Of a stretch of DNA of 64,000 nt, positions 1 through 15,100 are shown one piece after another. Both the position numbers and the translations under genes were made by a program. The stretch covers positions 769,634 through 833,633 of the forward strand of contig PTFA01000024.1 in NCBI GenBank assembly GCA_003342895.1, written 5' to 3'. The number at the start of each line of letters is the position of its first letter. The stretch's first letter is position 1. The notes under the pieces are model-generated. The model saw only the letters and a list, made by a program, of their open reading frames with translations. It had not been told where the DNA came from and searched no databases. This stretch comes from Casuarius casuarius (lineage: Eukaryota; Chordata; Aves; Casuariiformes; Casuariidae).

Positions 1-5
1 CCTTA

Positions 6-2635
<2,630 letters not shown>

Positions 2636-2684
2636 GGCTTCAAGCAGTTTCAGAGTCTGATGACACTCATTGACTCTGAAGTCT

Positions 2685-2703
2685 CTTTTTTATACCTCAT
2701 TGG
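2685..2703 (-). promoter_or_regulatory. TATA box with adjacent CCAAT motif, protease promoter
   Basis: On the minus strand GGTATAAAAAAG sits about 50-60 nt upstream of the protease ATG at 2635, with the TATA core at 2694-2688. A CCAAT motif (2703-2699) lies almost directly upstream of it. This predicts a start site near 2660 and a very short 5' UTR. A TATA-driven promoter without CpG enrichment fits a tissue-restricted gene, unlike CCT2 downstream. Confidence 0.65.
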
Positions 2704-5700
2704 CAGCAGAGGGCTCTTAGCCAGGTCAATCAATCACNGGAGGTCAGTCCTTTGGCAGAAAACTCATTAATGTGTTCTCAGAGTAACCGCTGGATTGTGT
2801 AAATATTGGTGACTAGTGAAAAGACTAAGACTCAGATAACCAGGGCGTGGTCTAGACCAAAAATACATTTTACTAACAAGCATTAATATGTTTTACATAA
2901 ATATAATGAATGGGGCAAGCTTGGCATCTGTTGGCGTGGGAAGGGGAAGGCACGCCAAGGAACTGCCTGGTTCCCTCTGCGCAAGCTGCTTTTCATGCTC
3001 GCTTTAGTGACAAGTATCCCAGAAGCGTCCAAGGCAGAGAAAGAGGACACAAGATATAGCTGCTTTGCTTCTATATGGAGACATTTTAGCAGGACTGAAC
3101 ACCCAGACATTCACTGGCACTGTGACAGGTCATCCCCTCACAGCTGAAGATTAATTCCCTATTTATGTGAAAGCTCTGGTCCAGGTATAAATGTGATTGC
3201 GACCCAAAACAATGGATCTTAGCAGCCAAAAAGCTGACAGTCTGCAGCATAAAGTAATAAATAGCCGGTGGTTTTCTCCTTTCACACAGCTGTTCAGGCC
3301 ATTTCTAATTGAAGCGTGGTGGTACACATTTCAACGAGACATTTGGAATCACTCGCCCGGATTTATTTGCTCATGAGTTTCCTGAGGTTAGCAGTTCCCA
3401 CCCCTAGCTGACATTTGGGTTTGAGTCAAGTTGGCATAAAAATATGGGTGTCAAAAAGAGACTCTGACCTGACAGAGGGCAAAAAACCCCATTAGATGCC
3501 TGTGAGGAAGCTCAGCACCGAGTATGCAATTTTTTACTTAGGAGATTTTTCTGAGTCTTTCCTCTGTAAGAGAAAGTGTGAGCAATTATATACTGCAATA
3601 TAGAATACATTAAGGCTAAATTTGAATAATCAGCCATTTTTGTTGGAAAGACTGTTAGAATGCTGGGAAAAGAGCAATGATGATTTTTTCCATGTTCCCC
3701 TGCAATTCAACACTTACTTAAAAATAGACTGTTCGCAACATGAGGGTGAACTGGAAATAAATAATCCACCTTCAGAAAGAGATAAAATATATGAAATTGT
3801 ATAGCGAAGAACAAATTTCTAGAACATGCATGAATTTGCAGAACATGCAAAAGTAAGGAGTCATCACATGCTCTAACAGTAAAGTGCCAGTAAAGGAAAA
3901 CAACAAAAATGAACACGCATATGGTATTTGTGAGAGGAGAAGAGGTCTAAACAACAGTTACAGATTTTAAATAAATGTAAATTCAGTTATTTTCAGTATA
4001 TAGTAAAGACACTATTCCTCCAAGCTTCTTCCCTTAGTATGTCAGGTTGACTGAAAAGAGGCAAATTTAGAGCTCTCTTCATTAGTCTCTTGGATTTTGA
4101 AATGTATGTTTTGCTTTTTCAAACTTACCTCCGAAACTGTGAGGGCTAGAAAAGCGGTTCCCAGCAATGGCTGAGTCTGCTGCAGTAACACAGCTGCAGA
4201 GTCTTGGATCTAGGAAAGCACCGGGATCTACAGCCTAATCACTGCATTACCTTTTGTTTCAAGAAACAATCTCTAAAATGCAGGAATAACAATGCATAAT
4301 TTTTACACTGATTTACATTTTCTTGTGATTCTTTTTAGGAGTGTCTCGCTTTGAGGAGCGTTCACTGTTTCTTCCAGACTCAGAAGTTATATGCAAGATT
4401 TCAGCGAGGAACGAAGTTTTCTGTCCGGCCACCACGCTCGAGAGTGGCGCCCTTGAAAGGAGAACCAAACTGGCTCCAAAGACGAGACTAGCCAATAAAG
4501 ATTTGAGCAGAGGAATAGAGGTGGTCATCTGGGGGATTTCAGAAAGACTGAAAGCTCCCCACAGACTCTGCTTGAGAAGGCTACCCAGCCCCTTTGCACA
4601 AAGCAGAGCAGATGCCGTGCCCTCTGCTACGGCAATGTCACTTTGACAAGAGCAAGACAATGGCTGTGCTGAGCGCCTTTATCTCCTGAACTTTTCCTCA
4701 AATGCCACAAATGCTTCTGGGAAGTCGTTCGGGCTCCTGTTGTAGGGCATCAGGGATAACTCCGAAGACATGGAGTGACTTTCAAAATACTGCACTGGGT
4801 CTACAGAAGGGGCTGGTTTTGCCTTACGTCCTCCATTGAGTCACTAATTCTCAGAAGGATCAAGACGGTTCACTTTATTGCAGATGTAGCCCTTTATTAT
4901 ACTGCCGGCATGAGGGTTGTTTTTTCCCAAATACTGTGATCTCACAGCGTGTTCCAAACAGACTTGCATTTAGCCAACAGAAGTACAAAATGCAACAGCA
5001 AAAGGTCATTGCGACTTTTTTTGATAAGCTGGAATAATGATTAAACTACGATGCGGAGGATCCCTAAGAGATATTTATCTGAAGCATAAAAATTTCACTA
5101 ATCAGCAGCATATCTGTCTAAGGGGCATGTTTTTTCCTGGATGTACATTCTACCATTCAGCCTTTATTATTTAGACCAAACATGTTTGCTTTTTCATACC
5201 TCTAGTACGTAGCATCTTAATAGGGCAGGCAACCTTGCCTTGAAAGGGTGCCACAGCTTCTTAGAAATGGAAACAAACACAAAAGCCTGCTGAGGTCCAT
5301 AAGAACATTTTCTTAAAAATCAGAACATATTTTAAGGTAATTGCTGTGAAATCCAGAAATAACACATGTTCCCTATGGTAATCCTCTGAAAGGGTGCACT
5401 GTCTTGCAGTATTAAAAAAGTGGCTACTCTGTGACGCTTGTTCCCTGCAAACTGACTCTTCTTGCTGGCATGCTATACATACAGCATATCCTACATCTTG
5501 TAGCTAGNGTATTTTCAATGTCACTCCTCCACAGCTAGGCCACAGACAACTAGGACGTAACTTTGTTCTCCAGGCTTGATATTTCTGTCCAGCTCCTCAG
5601 TCCAAAACCTGTTTTGTGGCGCTCAGGTCTCAGCACTCTCTGGTCTCCGTCAAGCTGCAGCGCTGGTCCCTGGCTGCCCTTCTTCTTCACGAAACGCCTC

Positions 5701-7166
5701 CATAGATTTCATACCAGCACTGCTGCACGGCACAGCTGCTTATCTCGCAGGGAGAAGATGAGTAAACATCCTATAGCCAATACTCAATTTTTAGTTAAGA
5801 GCTGCTTTACATTTAAAAGCAAAGGATAGTAGTAGAGCTCTGTGTTGCCAGATTTGGCCAGAGATCATGAGGCCACCTTAACTGTTTAATACTGCCTTTT
5901 TCTCAGTCTTCTGTTTGTTCTGCCTTTTATTTTTCCAAGAATACATGGCTCTTCGCAATCACATGTTTTGAGTATGCAGTGCCTAACTCCCAGAAATCGG
6001 CTGCAGGGTGTTTGAAGAAAATATCCTTCCTGACCTATGGAAGTGTGGAAAATGACAGCATCGAGCTGTAGATATGAAAGGAGATAGCTGTAGCTGGAAA
6101 GACTGTTTCACTGTTAAACGCTCTGCCAACTTTGAAATCCAGAGATCTTGGGAGAGCAAAGGCGGAGACACAGGTGGGACGAGCCACAAGAAAGCTGGAA
6201 AGCAGCAGAAGCTCCAGAGGTCAAAGCCCCCAAAGATGTCTACACGCTGGCAGCATCTCCTAGAAAAGAGGTGCTCATGCCCCAAGCAGCGTGGGTCTGG
6301 CAGAAAGGAACAGGGGAGCAGTCTCCATGGCACAGTTGCATTTAAATAGTCATAACTAAAAGTGCAAATCTCGATGTAATTAAATCCAGGGCAGCTTCTT
6401 GCCAGGTAAGTATGGAGGTGGGAATTGCAGCAGTACAGTCAGGAGAAGGCAGGAGAACAGCCTTGGCAGGTTACGCTGGTGAACGTGTTAAATGGGGATT
6501 CAGATGAGAAGCAAAACATAATCTAATGAAAAAGGCCCTGCACAGTTAAGAGTGCCAGATGCTATAGTAAACACAGTTAAATTAGGAACATAAATACTAG
6601 AGCAGCTAAAGATAGCAGTTTGCCAAGTATTTGTGTTAAAGGTTTAAGATATGTGCTGGGTGGCAAGTTATATTGTTAAATTATGTATTTGGCACCTTGC
6701 AAAGTAAATCCGTAAAAGTGCCTCTCGTCTGGAAAGTTAGTCAAGTCTTGACAGATATTTTAAACAACAATTAGATTACATCTGACATTTCCGCTGAAAG
6801 CTTAATTAAAGCTAAACATTTAAGTTTAAAAATTCAGTCTTTGGTGGTGTTTACCTTCTCTAGCCAATCCCCACAGGCAGTACCAGCTGCACAGCCTGCA
6901 TAACCATAGCAAAAGGTGAGGGGTGGGGGCATCTGAGAGACTATGTGGGGCAAAATTTGAGAACATCTCTAGCGTGCAGGAAGAGGGATGGTTTTCTGGG
7001 TGAGCAGAGGGGGAGGAAGGGGAGGGAGTGAGGCTGCGTGTGAGCAAGAGAGGGAGACCTGTACTCTAACTCATGATGTCCGTAATCCCCATCACCAAAC
7101 ACTCATTCGGTTATCAGAAACATTTCAGAGCCCTTGAGATTAATGGCTGGTGCCATGTAAACAGAG
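2704..7166. other. Intergenic spacer between protease and LRRC10
   Basis: About 4.4 kb between the divergently transcribed protease and LRRC10. Apart from the orphan exon-like frame at 4339-4646, I see no recognisable gene, RNA gene or clear mobile element. Several short open frames around 5.5-6.4 kb lack recognisable protein similarity. BEST3, the mammalian neighbour of LRRC10, was looked for here and not recognised. Confidence 0.5.
4339..4646 (+). other. Orphan terminal-exon-like open frame
   Basis: A good acceptor (TTGTGATTCTTTTTAG, AG at 4337-4338) is followed by an open frame beginning GA|GTG TCT CGC and running 102 codons to a TGA at 4644-4646. The opposite strand is also open over much of the same stretch (4660-4313), which is expected when local GC is raised, so coding is not established. 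No family was recognised. A lineage-specific lncRNA exon or chance are both possible. Confidence 0.2.
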
Positions 7167-7177
7167 CCTTATATTGG
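7167..7177 (+). promoter_or_regulatory. CArG-like / TATA-like A/T core upstream of LRRC10
   Basis: CCTTATATTGG lies 102 nt upstream of the LRRC10 ATG. It resembles an SRF-binding CArG box (CC, six A/T, GG) but has seven A/T bases, so it is a variant. SRF regulation of Lrrc10 is known in mammals; use of this site is inferred. It could instead act as a TATA-like core element. Confidence 0.35.
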
Positions 7178-7278
7178 GAGGAAGGAGGCACCAGCAGACC
7201 AGTGCACAACTGGAGACAACCAGGGAGGGCCCCTGTCCCTCGCAGTCCCGGGGATTTCTGAACAAAGAAACTTCCAGG

Positions 7279-8115
7279 ATGGGCAACACTCTGAAGGCGA
7301 TTGTTGCTTTCGTGCCTTCCAACGAGTGCCAGAAGTACCTCCTGGAAGACCTAGAGGAGATGCCAGTGGATAAAATGGTGGATCTGAGCGGCAGGCAGCT
7401 GAGAAGGCTGCCTCTGCACATTTGCTCTTTTAGGGAACTGGTCAAGCTATACCTGAGTGACAACAACCTGAACCATCTCCCCCCCGAGCTGGAGCAATTG
7501 CAAAACCTACAGATCCTGGCGCTGGACTTCAACAACTTCAAAGCGCTGCCCCTGGTCGTGTGCACGCTGAAGCAGCTCTGCATCCTCTACTTGGGCAACA
7601 ACAGGCTCTGCAACCTGCCCCTCGAGCTCCGGCTCTTGCAGAACCTCAAGACCCTCTGGATCGAGTCCAACTGCCTGCAGTACCTGCCCGAGGTGGTGTG
7701 TGAGCTCAGCCTCCTCAAGACTCTGCATGCCGGCTCCAACGCGCTTCGCACACTCCCCAGCCAGCTGCGGTGCCTGCAGGAGCTGCGCACCATCTGGCTC
7801 TCAGGCAATCTGCTGTCCGAGTTCCCCCCCGTGCTCCTGCACATGCCTTTTCTGGAGGTGATCGACGTGGACCGCAATGCCATCCGGTACTTCCCTAGCC
7901 TGGCTCACCTCCCCGGCCTGAAGCTGGTGATCTATGACCACAACCCCTGCCGGAACGCACCCAAAGTGGCCAAAGGGGTGCGCAGGGTGGGCAGATGGTC
8001 AGAAGAGAGTCCTGAGCCTCGCAAGCGGTCCGGGGCGCTGGTAGACATCGCACCCGAGGACATGCCACTGCCGCCTCCCACCGACAAGCCCGAGCTGGAG
8101 GCAGAGCCTTGCTGA
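7279..8115 (+). CDS. LRRC10: LRRC10, leucine-rich repeat-containing protein 10
   Basis: Single-exon ORF of 278 codons, within one residue of the human protein length. The start MGNTLKAIVAFVPSN matches the family, and its ATG has A at -3 and G at +4. An upstream in-frame ATG at 7150 is rejected because the intervening 43 residues are low in complexity and unlike LRRC10. About eight leucine-rich repeats follow from residue 33, seen as LVKLYLSDNNLNHLP, LQILALDFNNFKALP, LCILYLGNNRLCNLP and similar units, then the conserved LKLVIYDHNPCRNAPKVAKG block and a charged, proline-rich C-terminus. In mammals LRRC10 is heart-restricted, sits at the dyad/Z-line region, binds actin and alpha-actinin and modulates L-type calcium channels. 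It faces CCT2 tail to tail, as in the mirrored human block. No frame damage is seen. Confidence 0.96.
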   Translation: MGNTLKAIVAFVPSNECQKYLLEDLEEMPVDKMVDLSGRQLRRLPLHICSFRELVKLYLSDNNLNHLPPELEQLQNLQILALDFNNFKALPLVVCTLKQLCILYLGNNRLCNLPLELRLLQNLKTLWIESNCLQYLPEVVCELSLLKTLHAGSNALRTLPSQLRCLQELRTIWLSGNLLSEFPPVLLHMPFLEVIDVDRNAIRYFPSLAHLPGLKLVIYDHNPCRNAPKVAKGVRRVGRWSEESPEPRKRSGALVDIAPEDMPLPPPTDKPELEAEPC

Positions 8116-9513
8116 CCCTGTTGACAAAGGGGCAACGCACCCACACCGCTGCCCAAACTACTGCTCCCTCGCTTGCTTGTATCTACAGAACAATATGCCA
8201 CCTGGCTAGTCTTCAGGGTAGGTGCAATGGTTTAGAGCTAGGTAACAGCAAAACTCTTTTTTACAGACACCCCCTTACGGCNCAGCACCCAGCACTCTTT
8301 CTCTAGAGCCAAGACTTGCTCCCGTTGCCCCCTCCTGCCACGTGGGGACCGCTAAGAGCTTGCAGTAGAGATGAAGACCCCATTTCGACATTTCCCAGTG
8401 TTTTGGGTGGACTGTACACACCCCAGCCAGACTTGCTTTCTTCACCAAAAGTAGCCCGTGGGCTTGCTCTTCCTCCCCCACCTTGCCGAGGTGTCCGAGC
8501 CCAGCTGGAAGCCACTGTTGAAGGTGATTAGGAAGCGCAGAACACACTGCTGAGGCACAGCTTTAACCCACAGCGTATGTCTCAAGTGACTCCAGTTGGA
8601 AAAGCAGCAGCAGAAATAACTGCGCGAAGGTTTCCCTTCCTACTGTGCCGGAAGCGCTTGCAGAGCCCTGGCTGTACTTTCCAGGGAACAGCACATACCA
8701 GCACGCTCTCTTACAGCTGCTATCTTCTTTCCGGAAAACGTGTGACTGCTGTTGTTTCCTTATCGCCAAGTAATATTTAAAATGATTATGAGGAAACCTA
8801 GAGGCTTTTTTGCTAGTATTTATATAACCACTAACACTGCCTGTAAAGACAGCTACACAGGCCAAACTTTCATACAGTAGCAAAGAAGAAAATCAAAAGC
8901 TGACTAAAATGGAAAAACTGCAAGAGCTGCGAAGGTAAACTTGCGTGAGTAACGCTTAAGACAGACTCTGCTCTTACAAACTTGCACAGAAGAGGAAGAC
9001 CAGCCAATCTTTACTTCATTGACTTCAGCAGGGTATTTCTCTAGCTTACAAAACTGAGACATGTTTGGATTTCCTTGGAAATGCAAAGGGCATGTTTATA
9101 CCCCCTCCTTTTTTTTCTTTTAAAGGTGTACTTGAATAATACAGGATAGTAATCTGGTTCAAAATGACTTGACATTTTTAGGTTTTCATTCCATAGCACT
9201 GAACATTCAACTTAGTAAAAGCCAGCTTTTTTTAAAAGGGTAGGGAGCCCTTAGCGGAGCAGAACAGCCACTTTTCTCTTTCCCTCATTTGGCAGGGGGA
9301 ACTTTCTTACCACCACAGCATGCAAAAATGACAGCCGACTTCCCGTAAAAGCTTTGATTCAGTGCCTGTTTGTGACTGCTTAATGTCATTAACATTCTTT
9401 GAAAAATTATCTTGAAATACATAGACTCTGTTAGCACTTGCTGTCTTGTTAAGTGAAGTCTGAATTTGGATCTGGCTGGCACCCATGTAATGTACTTACT
9501 ATTCATTAAATTA

Positions 9514-9519
9514 AATAAA
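9514..9519 (+). terminator. LRRC10: Candidate LRRC10 polyadenylation signal
   Basis: First clear AATAAA downstream of the LRRC10 stop that I found on the plus strand. It would give a 3' UTR of about 1.4 kb. Variant signals further upstream (for example ATTAAA near 9505) could be used instead. Confidence 0.35.
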
Positions 9520-9960
9520 TTGTACTAGTCTTGCTGAGTTTAACTATCTTTCTTCGGAATTTACCAATTTACCTCTTTTCAGATTCTTTACCTAACCCTG
9601 CTCCAAACTATTTTTTTCAACAAAGGAAAATTATTCAACAGGGTAAGAGTTTTGCTTTGTGTGTTTTTTTTTTTTTTTAATATCAAAATTCAATGTTTCA
9701 TTTCCTAAAGAACAGACTTGGTACTCTTACTTATCTTGGAGGTGAGGAAAGAATGTGCTTTCACCTGCTTTATAACAGTTATTATTTAATGCAGTACTCT
9801 CAAAGAGAGTATTGTTACTTTTGGTAGTTTGAAAAGAGCCTATTTTGAGAGTTTGGAAGAGTATTTCATAGGCTGATTTTCTTCATTTCAGGAAGCCTAA
9901 GGGAAAAAATGTTTACACAGATACTTTCTTGATTTGAAATTAATCTTCCTGCTTTTGCAG

Positions 9961-10205
9961 CCTTCTCGCTGTTCGCCAAGGCGCTGCTTTACACTTGGAA
10001 CAGCCAGATGGGTCATATTGCCCAGCTGGCCCCTCTCTGTGTGTTACCATACGGACAGGGGTGCCTCTGCCTGTTGCTGCTTACAACTATCATTGAGAAT
10101 CTACATGAAAACTGCAGCAGAAATCGTGGGCCTCCTGATGATCCGAGTATAAAGAAATTAGTCCAGTTAAAAGACATGTTGCCTTTGCAGCAGCTACTGG
10201 AATGA
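9961..10205 (+). other. Orphan terminal-exon-like open frame
   Basis: A strong pyrimidine-rich acceptor (TTAATCTTCCTGCTTTTGCAG) precedes an open frame beginning CC|TTC TCG CTG TTC and running 80 codons to TGA at 10203-10205. The peptide includes a hydrophobic run (CLCLLLLTTII) and a polar C-terminus. No family was recognised and no AATAAA lies close downstream, so it may be a lncRNA exon or chance. Confidence 0.22.
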
Positions 10206-10983
10206 TAATATAAAGACAGGTCACAACAGACATGGAAAACCATCAACACCAGAATACGTTTGATAAGACAGAGACAAAAAACCAAGAGGGATGGGGGACG
10301 TAGTGCAGTCTAGCACAATTTCCACTAACTGCCCTTCTATCATAATAATAGATATTTCTAAAGACAGCTAGTCCAAGTCCAATATCTAGTAGACTGCACT
10401 GAAAACAAACACATGGACTTCTTAGTTCAATCCAGGACACTAGTTTTCCCCAAGCTGTATCCTCCTCNCGAAACTGCCCAGCAGAACTCCTGTCTCCTTA
10501 AACATACTAATTCATGATGCGGAAAGCTTTAAAATCACTTGAGTTGTAGTTCTGTACATTGACTAATGTCCATCTTCAGCTTTTTGTCTTCCTTTCATCA
10601 TCAAGAAAGGAGTAATACTTTAGTATCACTACATAAGGATAATGTATAACTTACTGTAGAGCCTATTTCTAGGATCCCAGCTCAAAACCCATACAGAGAG
10701 GACTGGAACAAGTTGCATATGCAAAATGAACCAAGTTAACAGAAAACAGGCAACTACAAAAGCATGCACTTAAACTTGAGAAGGCATCATTTGCACTGAC
10801 TTGCCTCATCACAGTTTGAAATATCTCAGGACTGAGGATACGCACTGTCACTTCTCTAATGAAATTACACTTCTACACAAAGACAAATACGACTTTGATG
10901 AATCCAATTCTTTTTTTTATTTCAGTGTATTTTAAGTGGAACTTGGAAAGGAACAGAAGAAACAGGGTTGTATAAACCCATGT

Positions 10984-10989
10984 TTTATT
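10984..10989 (-). terminator. CCT2: CCT2 polyadenylation signal
   Basis: AATAAA on the minus strand, about 185 nt downstream of the CCT2 stop at 11174, giving a 3' UTR of roughly 200 nt, a usual size for CCT subunit mRNAs. A second AATAAA lies near 10917. Confidence 0.65.
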
Positions 10990-11173
10990 TGAAAGTGAAT
11001 CCTCCCCACAACACAAACTGAAATAAGTTAAAATCAACAGAAAACTGTCATTTCACACTACTGATGGAGATGCTCATCTTAAGCTTCTGTTCCATAGCCT
11101 CACAAGAACTAGATCATTTAAAAAAATTACTAGGTGAGATCTGGTCCACACCTCATCAGGCACTGAAGAAAAT

Positions 11174-12068
11174 TTAACATGGACGATGGTCTGGCACGCG
11201 TTTTCTAGGGAAAAAAAGAAAAATCAGAATGTTTTCTCCCCCACTGATGTCCATCTGTCATTCCCTCCCACTTATTTTTATTTCTTTAATTCATATTTTA
11301 CATTCAATGCTAGGTTTATCTCACATCAAAAAATGCAGTATTCTCTCAAAGTCATACACCAGCTCTGACCATGGTAGAAAAAAAACATGATTCAAAAAAC
11401 AGTGAAAATTATCTTGCAGTAGGCACACATAGGATAACCTGCCCACAAGTGGAATTTCTTCACAAACCTAATTTATAACAAATGTTTTTTTGTTTTAGCC
11501 ACAGATTCACTTCAGAAACAGCTGGGCATTTAACTACCATCACCATCCCATCTAAAAAGAAAAAAAGGTCCCCTCCTCCCCAAAAGGGCACCACCTTACA
11601 TTTTGCTGAACCAGAATTCACTTTTGCAGATACTTGGGTACTGTATATGGCACATGAGTAGCTGGTGACTGAAGATTAACTAGGCATAGCTTGGACATGC
11701 TAATTTAAACATACTACTGCCTCTAAAAGTCTGTTCACACTGTTAATGCATAACACAAAACATAATCATATAAAATGAATATTAGCATGTTAGATATCAA
11801 TATTCATTTCAAATGAAGTATTTTTAAACAAGACTTTTCTGCACGGTTACTTTTTCACAGAAGGTCATTCTAATAGTATTATAATTGACTAATGTAGATA
11901 TTCTAGTAATACCTTGGTGCCGCTTTAATAATGTCATCTACACGAAGAATCATTTCTGCTGCTTCAGCTGCACTCAGCAAAACTTGTCTCTTGACTTGGA
12001 AACTTTCTGTTACTCCCAAGACTGCCATGTCTCCAATGACACCCTCTTTCATATCTTTAAAGAGAGAC

Positions 12069-12107
<39 letters not shown>

Positions 12108-15100
12108 TTATGGGCTTTTTGTGTGTGTTTGGTTTTAAGAAAATTTTAAAAAGATTGACAGTATGATTGCTTTCCTGCTCAAATGAACCATATTGATAGT
12201 AGGGGGAAAATTAAACAAAGTCTAAATACTTTTCACCTGAAGGTTAATGATTTAAGCTTATCTTGTTGCAATTACATACAAAGATATAATGTTGAAAACT
12301 TAATACCACTGGGAAGAAGAGACAAGATCCCAACAGGACTCTCAGCACTATTTCTTTAGGTATAGCCACTCCCCCCAACTTTTTCTGAAGGTTATTTTTC
12401 AATCAATGCCTTTCTTTTTGAACTTCATATAACTAGACTCAAAGATATTAAAGCAATTGGTTTCATAGGTGGAAATCATCCTCTTCAAAACCAATAAAGG
12501 AATATAACAGTTTGGATGGTTACATTCTGTACAAAGCAAACAGAACTAACATAAATATCTGCATCACCACATTGTTACACAAGCAAGTAAAAGCAACTAA
12601 CTGAATACATCCTGAAACTTCTGTTCAATATGAAACGCATCTACCATTTAAGCTCTTTAGGCCTAGCGTAAAATATGAACTTGAATTAGTAAATTCTTTA
12701 TCAAAATTGTTCCTTTCAAGCATTTATTGCTATTTCAAGCAATAAATTACAAAGTTATTGACTACAGCAACAAAAATTTCCAGTTCATACAAATAGTTCA
12801 TCTTCATTTACCATCACTTTCTGACATTATTTCGTCTTGTCCACCAGAATAGTAATTTAATCACAGCACTGATATAAGGCCAAAACTGTATAAGGAAGAA
12901 ATTAACTTATATGCAGAGATTTCTATTTTTCAGAAAACAAAATGAATTAAAACAGATTCACAGAGTAATGGGAGTGCCGCTGGATAACACAGACTTTAAA
13001 AGAACACAGAAGCAAGCCTGCACTGAGGCATTAATGTATTCAGTTCTTCCAGCTGAATGCATCAATGACAAACAGATGTGACAAAGGAGCNTAATCTGCA
13101 ACAAATATCAATCCAATAGAAGTAATATCAAGCTACTTACCAAGTCCGTAAGTCGTTTTCCCTTCACTGTGAGCAGCTCTGAGCTGAGCAACCAAATCTG
13201 CACTGTCATAACCAGCATTATCAGCTATGATTGTCGGGATCTAAGGGGATAAATACATTTATTTTTTTTTAATTACTACACCTTACTACTTATTATTCCT
13301 GCATGAAACATATACTTTGCATATTCACTTTTAAGAATAGTAAGTTTCAAAAACATGGCAGACGATCTGTTACAGTGATCAGAAGTTAGAAAAACCTATC
13401 AAATTACCTATCTAAGGATGTTATTCCCTTTTGTTTAAGGCATAGTTACACTGCAGCTGAGGACAAAAGCACATGGGCAGATTTGTCACACAGTTTTACA
13501 TGGGCAGAAAGAATAGTGTCTCTTCATTTATCATTTCAGACTAGAAATGGAGAACTTGTTTCATTTTAAGAACATAAGCTTGCTGGCAAGCATTAACCTA
13601 TCAGATCATTCTGCTCACTGTCTAGGCGACACCTGTGCAAATTGCACATGCAAACTGCACACGCTGACTGAAGAGGTGGTAATTCCCTAAGAAATTTTCC
13701 TAGCACTTTCATTTCCTAAGAAAGGTTTTCCCTAATTTAAAACAGAAAAACTGGGTGGCAATTTTTCTTCAAATTGACAGTCTGGTAGCAGACTATAAGC
13801 ATTTTTTTTCCTTGTAATACTTTACTTCCAACTAAGATGCAATCACCAATGCAAGTCTAGAAACTTCTAGATAGTATTAGAGAATGAATACAATCAAATA
13901 GTACTAGAATATCAATACAAGACCATGAGTAAAAATCAACGGGTGCTCTTTTCTCCTAAAGTCAGTAGTCAAATATATCAGCAGTCAACTAAATCAGTTG
14001 AGATTTGTATGTGCTATTTCTGCTGCTCTTTTGACTGTGCACGCAGAGAAGAACTAATTAGAAGACACTCTCTTTCTTTAAAGAGAGGCAATTTTTTCCC
14101 ATTCCTCCCAAGATATATTGTTAAATTTCACTTGCTAGAAAAAGTTTGAAAGTGAAGCAACTATTTGATGCCAAAAGTTAGTAAATAAGCAGCTCTTGCA
14201 AGTTTGTCTATTTGTTCAGCAGTTTGATTAAAACAAACTTACCATTCTCAAAGCCTTTGCAAAAGACTCCATTGCAACAGATTCTTTGCCAGGTGTTCTG
14301 ATGGCAAGTTCTGCAACAGCATTAGCCATCAGCATCTCTGAACAACCTATTCATTGAAGACATACCAGTGTTTTATATCTGACTTGAATAGTAATACAAA
14401 ATATCTACCATGTACAAAGTATAAGGTATGTTAATATTCACCTCCACCATAAACAGTTCTAGTGTCCTTCACAGTCTGGGCAAGAACACAGAGGGCATCG
14501 TGCAAAGATCTCTCCGCTTCATCTAGAATCTGCTGTGTTGCTCCACGCAAAACTATGGTGCAGGCTTCACCTAAAAAGGTTCAGTGTAAAAAGATTTTTA
14601 AAAATTACTTCAACAAAGACAGACCAAGAGTTTGATGAGACACAGACAGAAGCTATTGCAAAGCATTTATTTTACTATCACTGCAGTCAAGTTTTATGTA
14701 GACAGATAAATCCAGGGGGAAAAAAAGNACAATGACATTTCACAGGGAGAAAGAAACAATTCATAGTACAGTACTGTTTTTATCAACGAACTGCTGCAGA
14801 ATACCTTCTTTAATAGAAAATGAAAATGTTATCTCAAAACAATCCCCTGGAAACTTACAGTATTGTCACATATCAGAACAACAAGCTTTGAAATTCTTGA
14901 AGTATGACAGGTTGCTACTTTTCCTGCCAATTTAATCTACCAAGGTAAGTGTAAAGAGCAGAAATTTTGGATCCCATCCTTACAAATGTTTATGCATAAG
15001 TATAATGTTATGTAAATGAAAAAAAATAACTATGAACATACATCTTTGCAGGACTAATGTTTTATTAAAGAGTAAGGCTTTAATAAGAATGGTTATACGA

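Larger units (their letters stand above)
8116..10960. other. LRRC10 3' UTR and tail-to-tail gap to CCT2
   Basis: Convergent intergenic interval. The first part should be LRRC10 3' UTR, and the last about 200 nt before 11174 is CCT2 3' UTR. No coding gene was recognised; an exon-like open frame lies at 9961-10205. Poly-T stretches occur near 9.1 and 9.67 kb. Confidence 0.5.

Noticed and set aside
2704..7166. Search for BEST3 exons
   Set aside because: No bestrophin motif was seen in any frame; the gene may lie beyond the left edge or be elsewhere.
7140..7583. 147-codon ORF antisense to LRRC10
   Set aside because: Shadow of the GC-rich LRRC10 coding exon.
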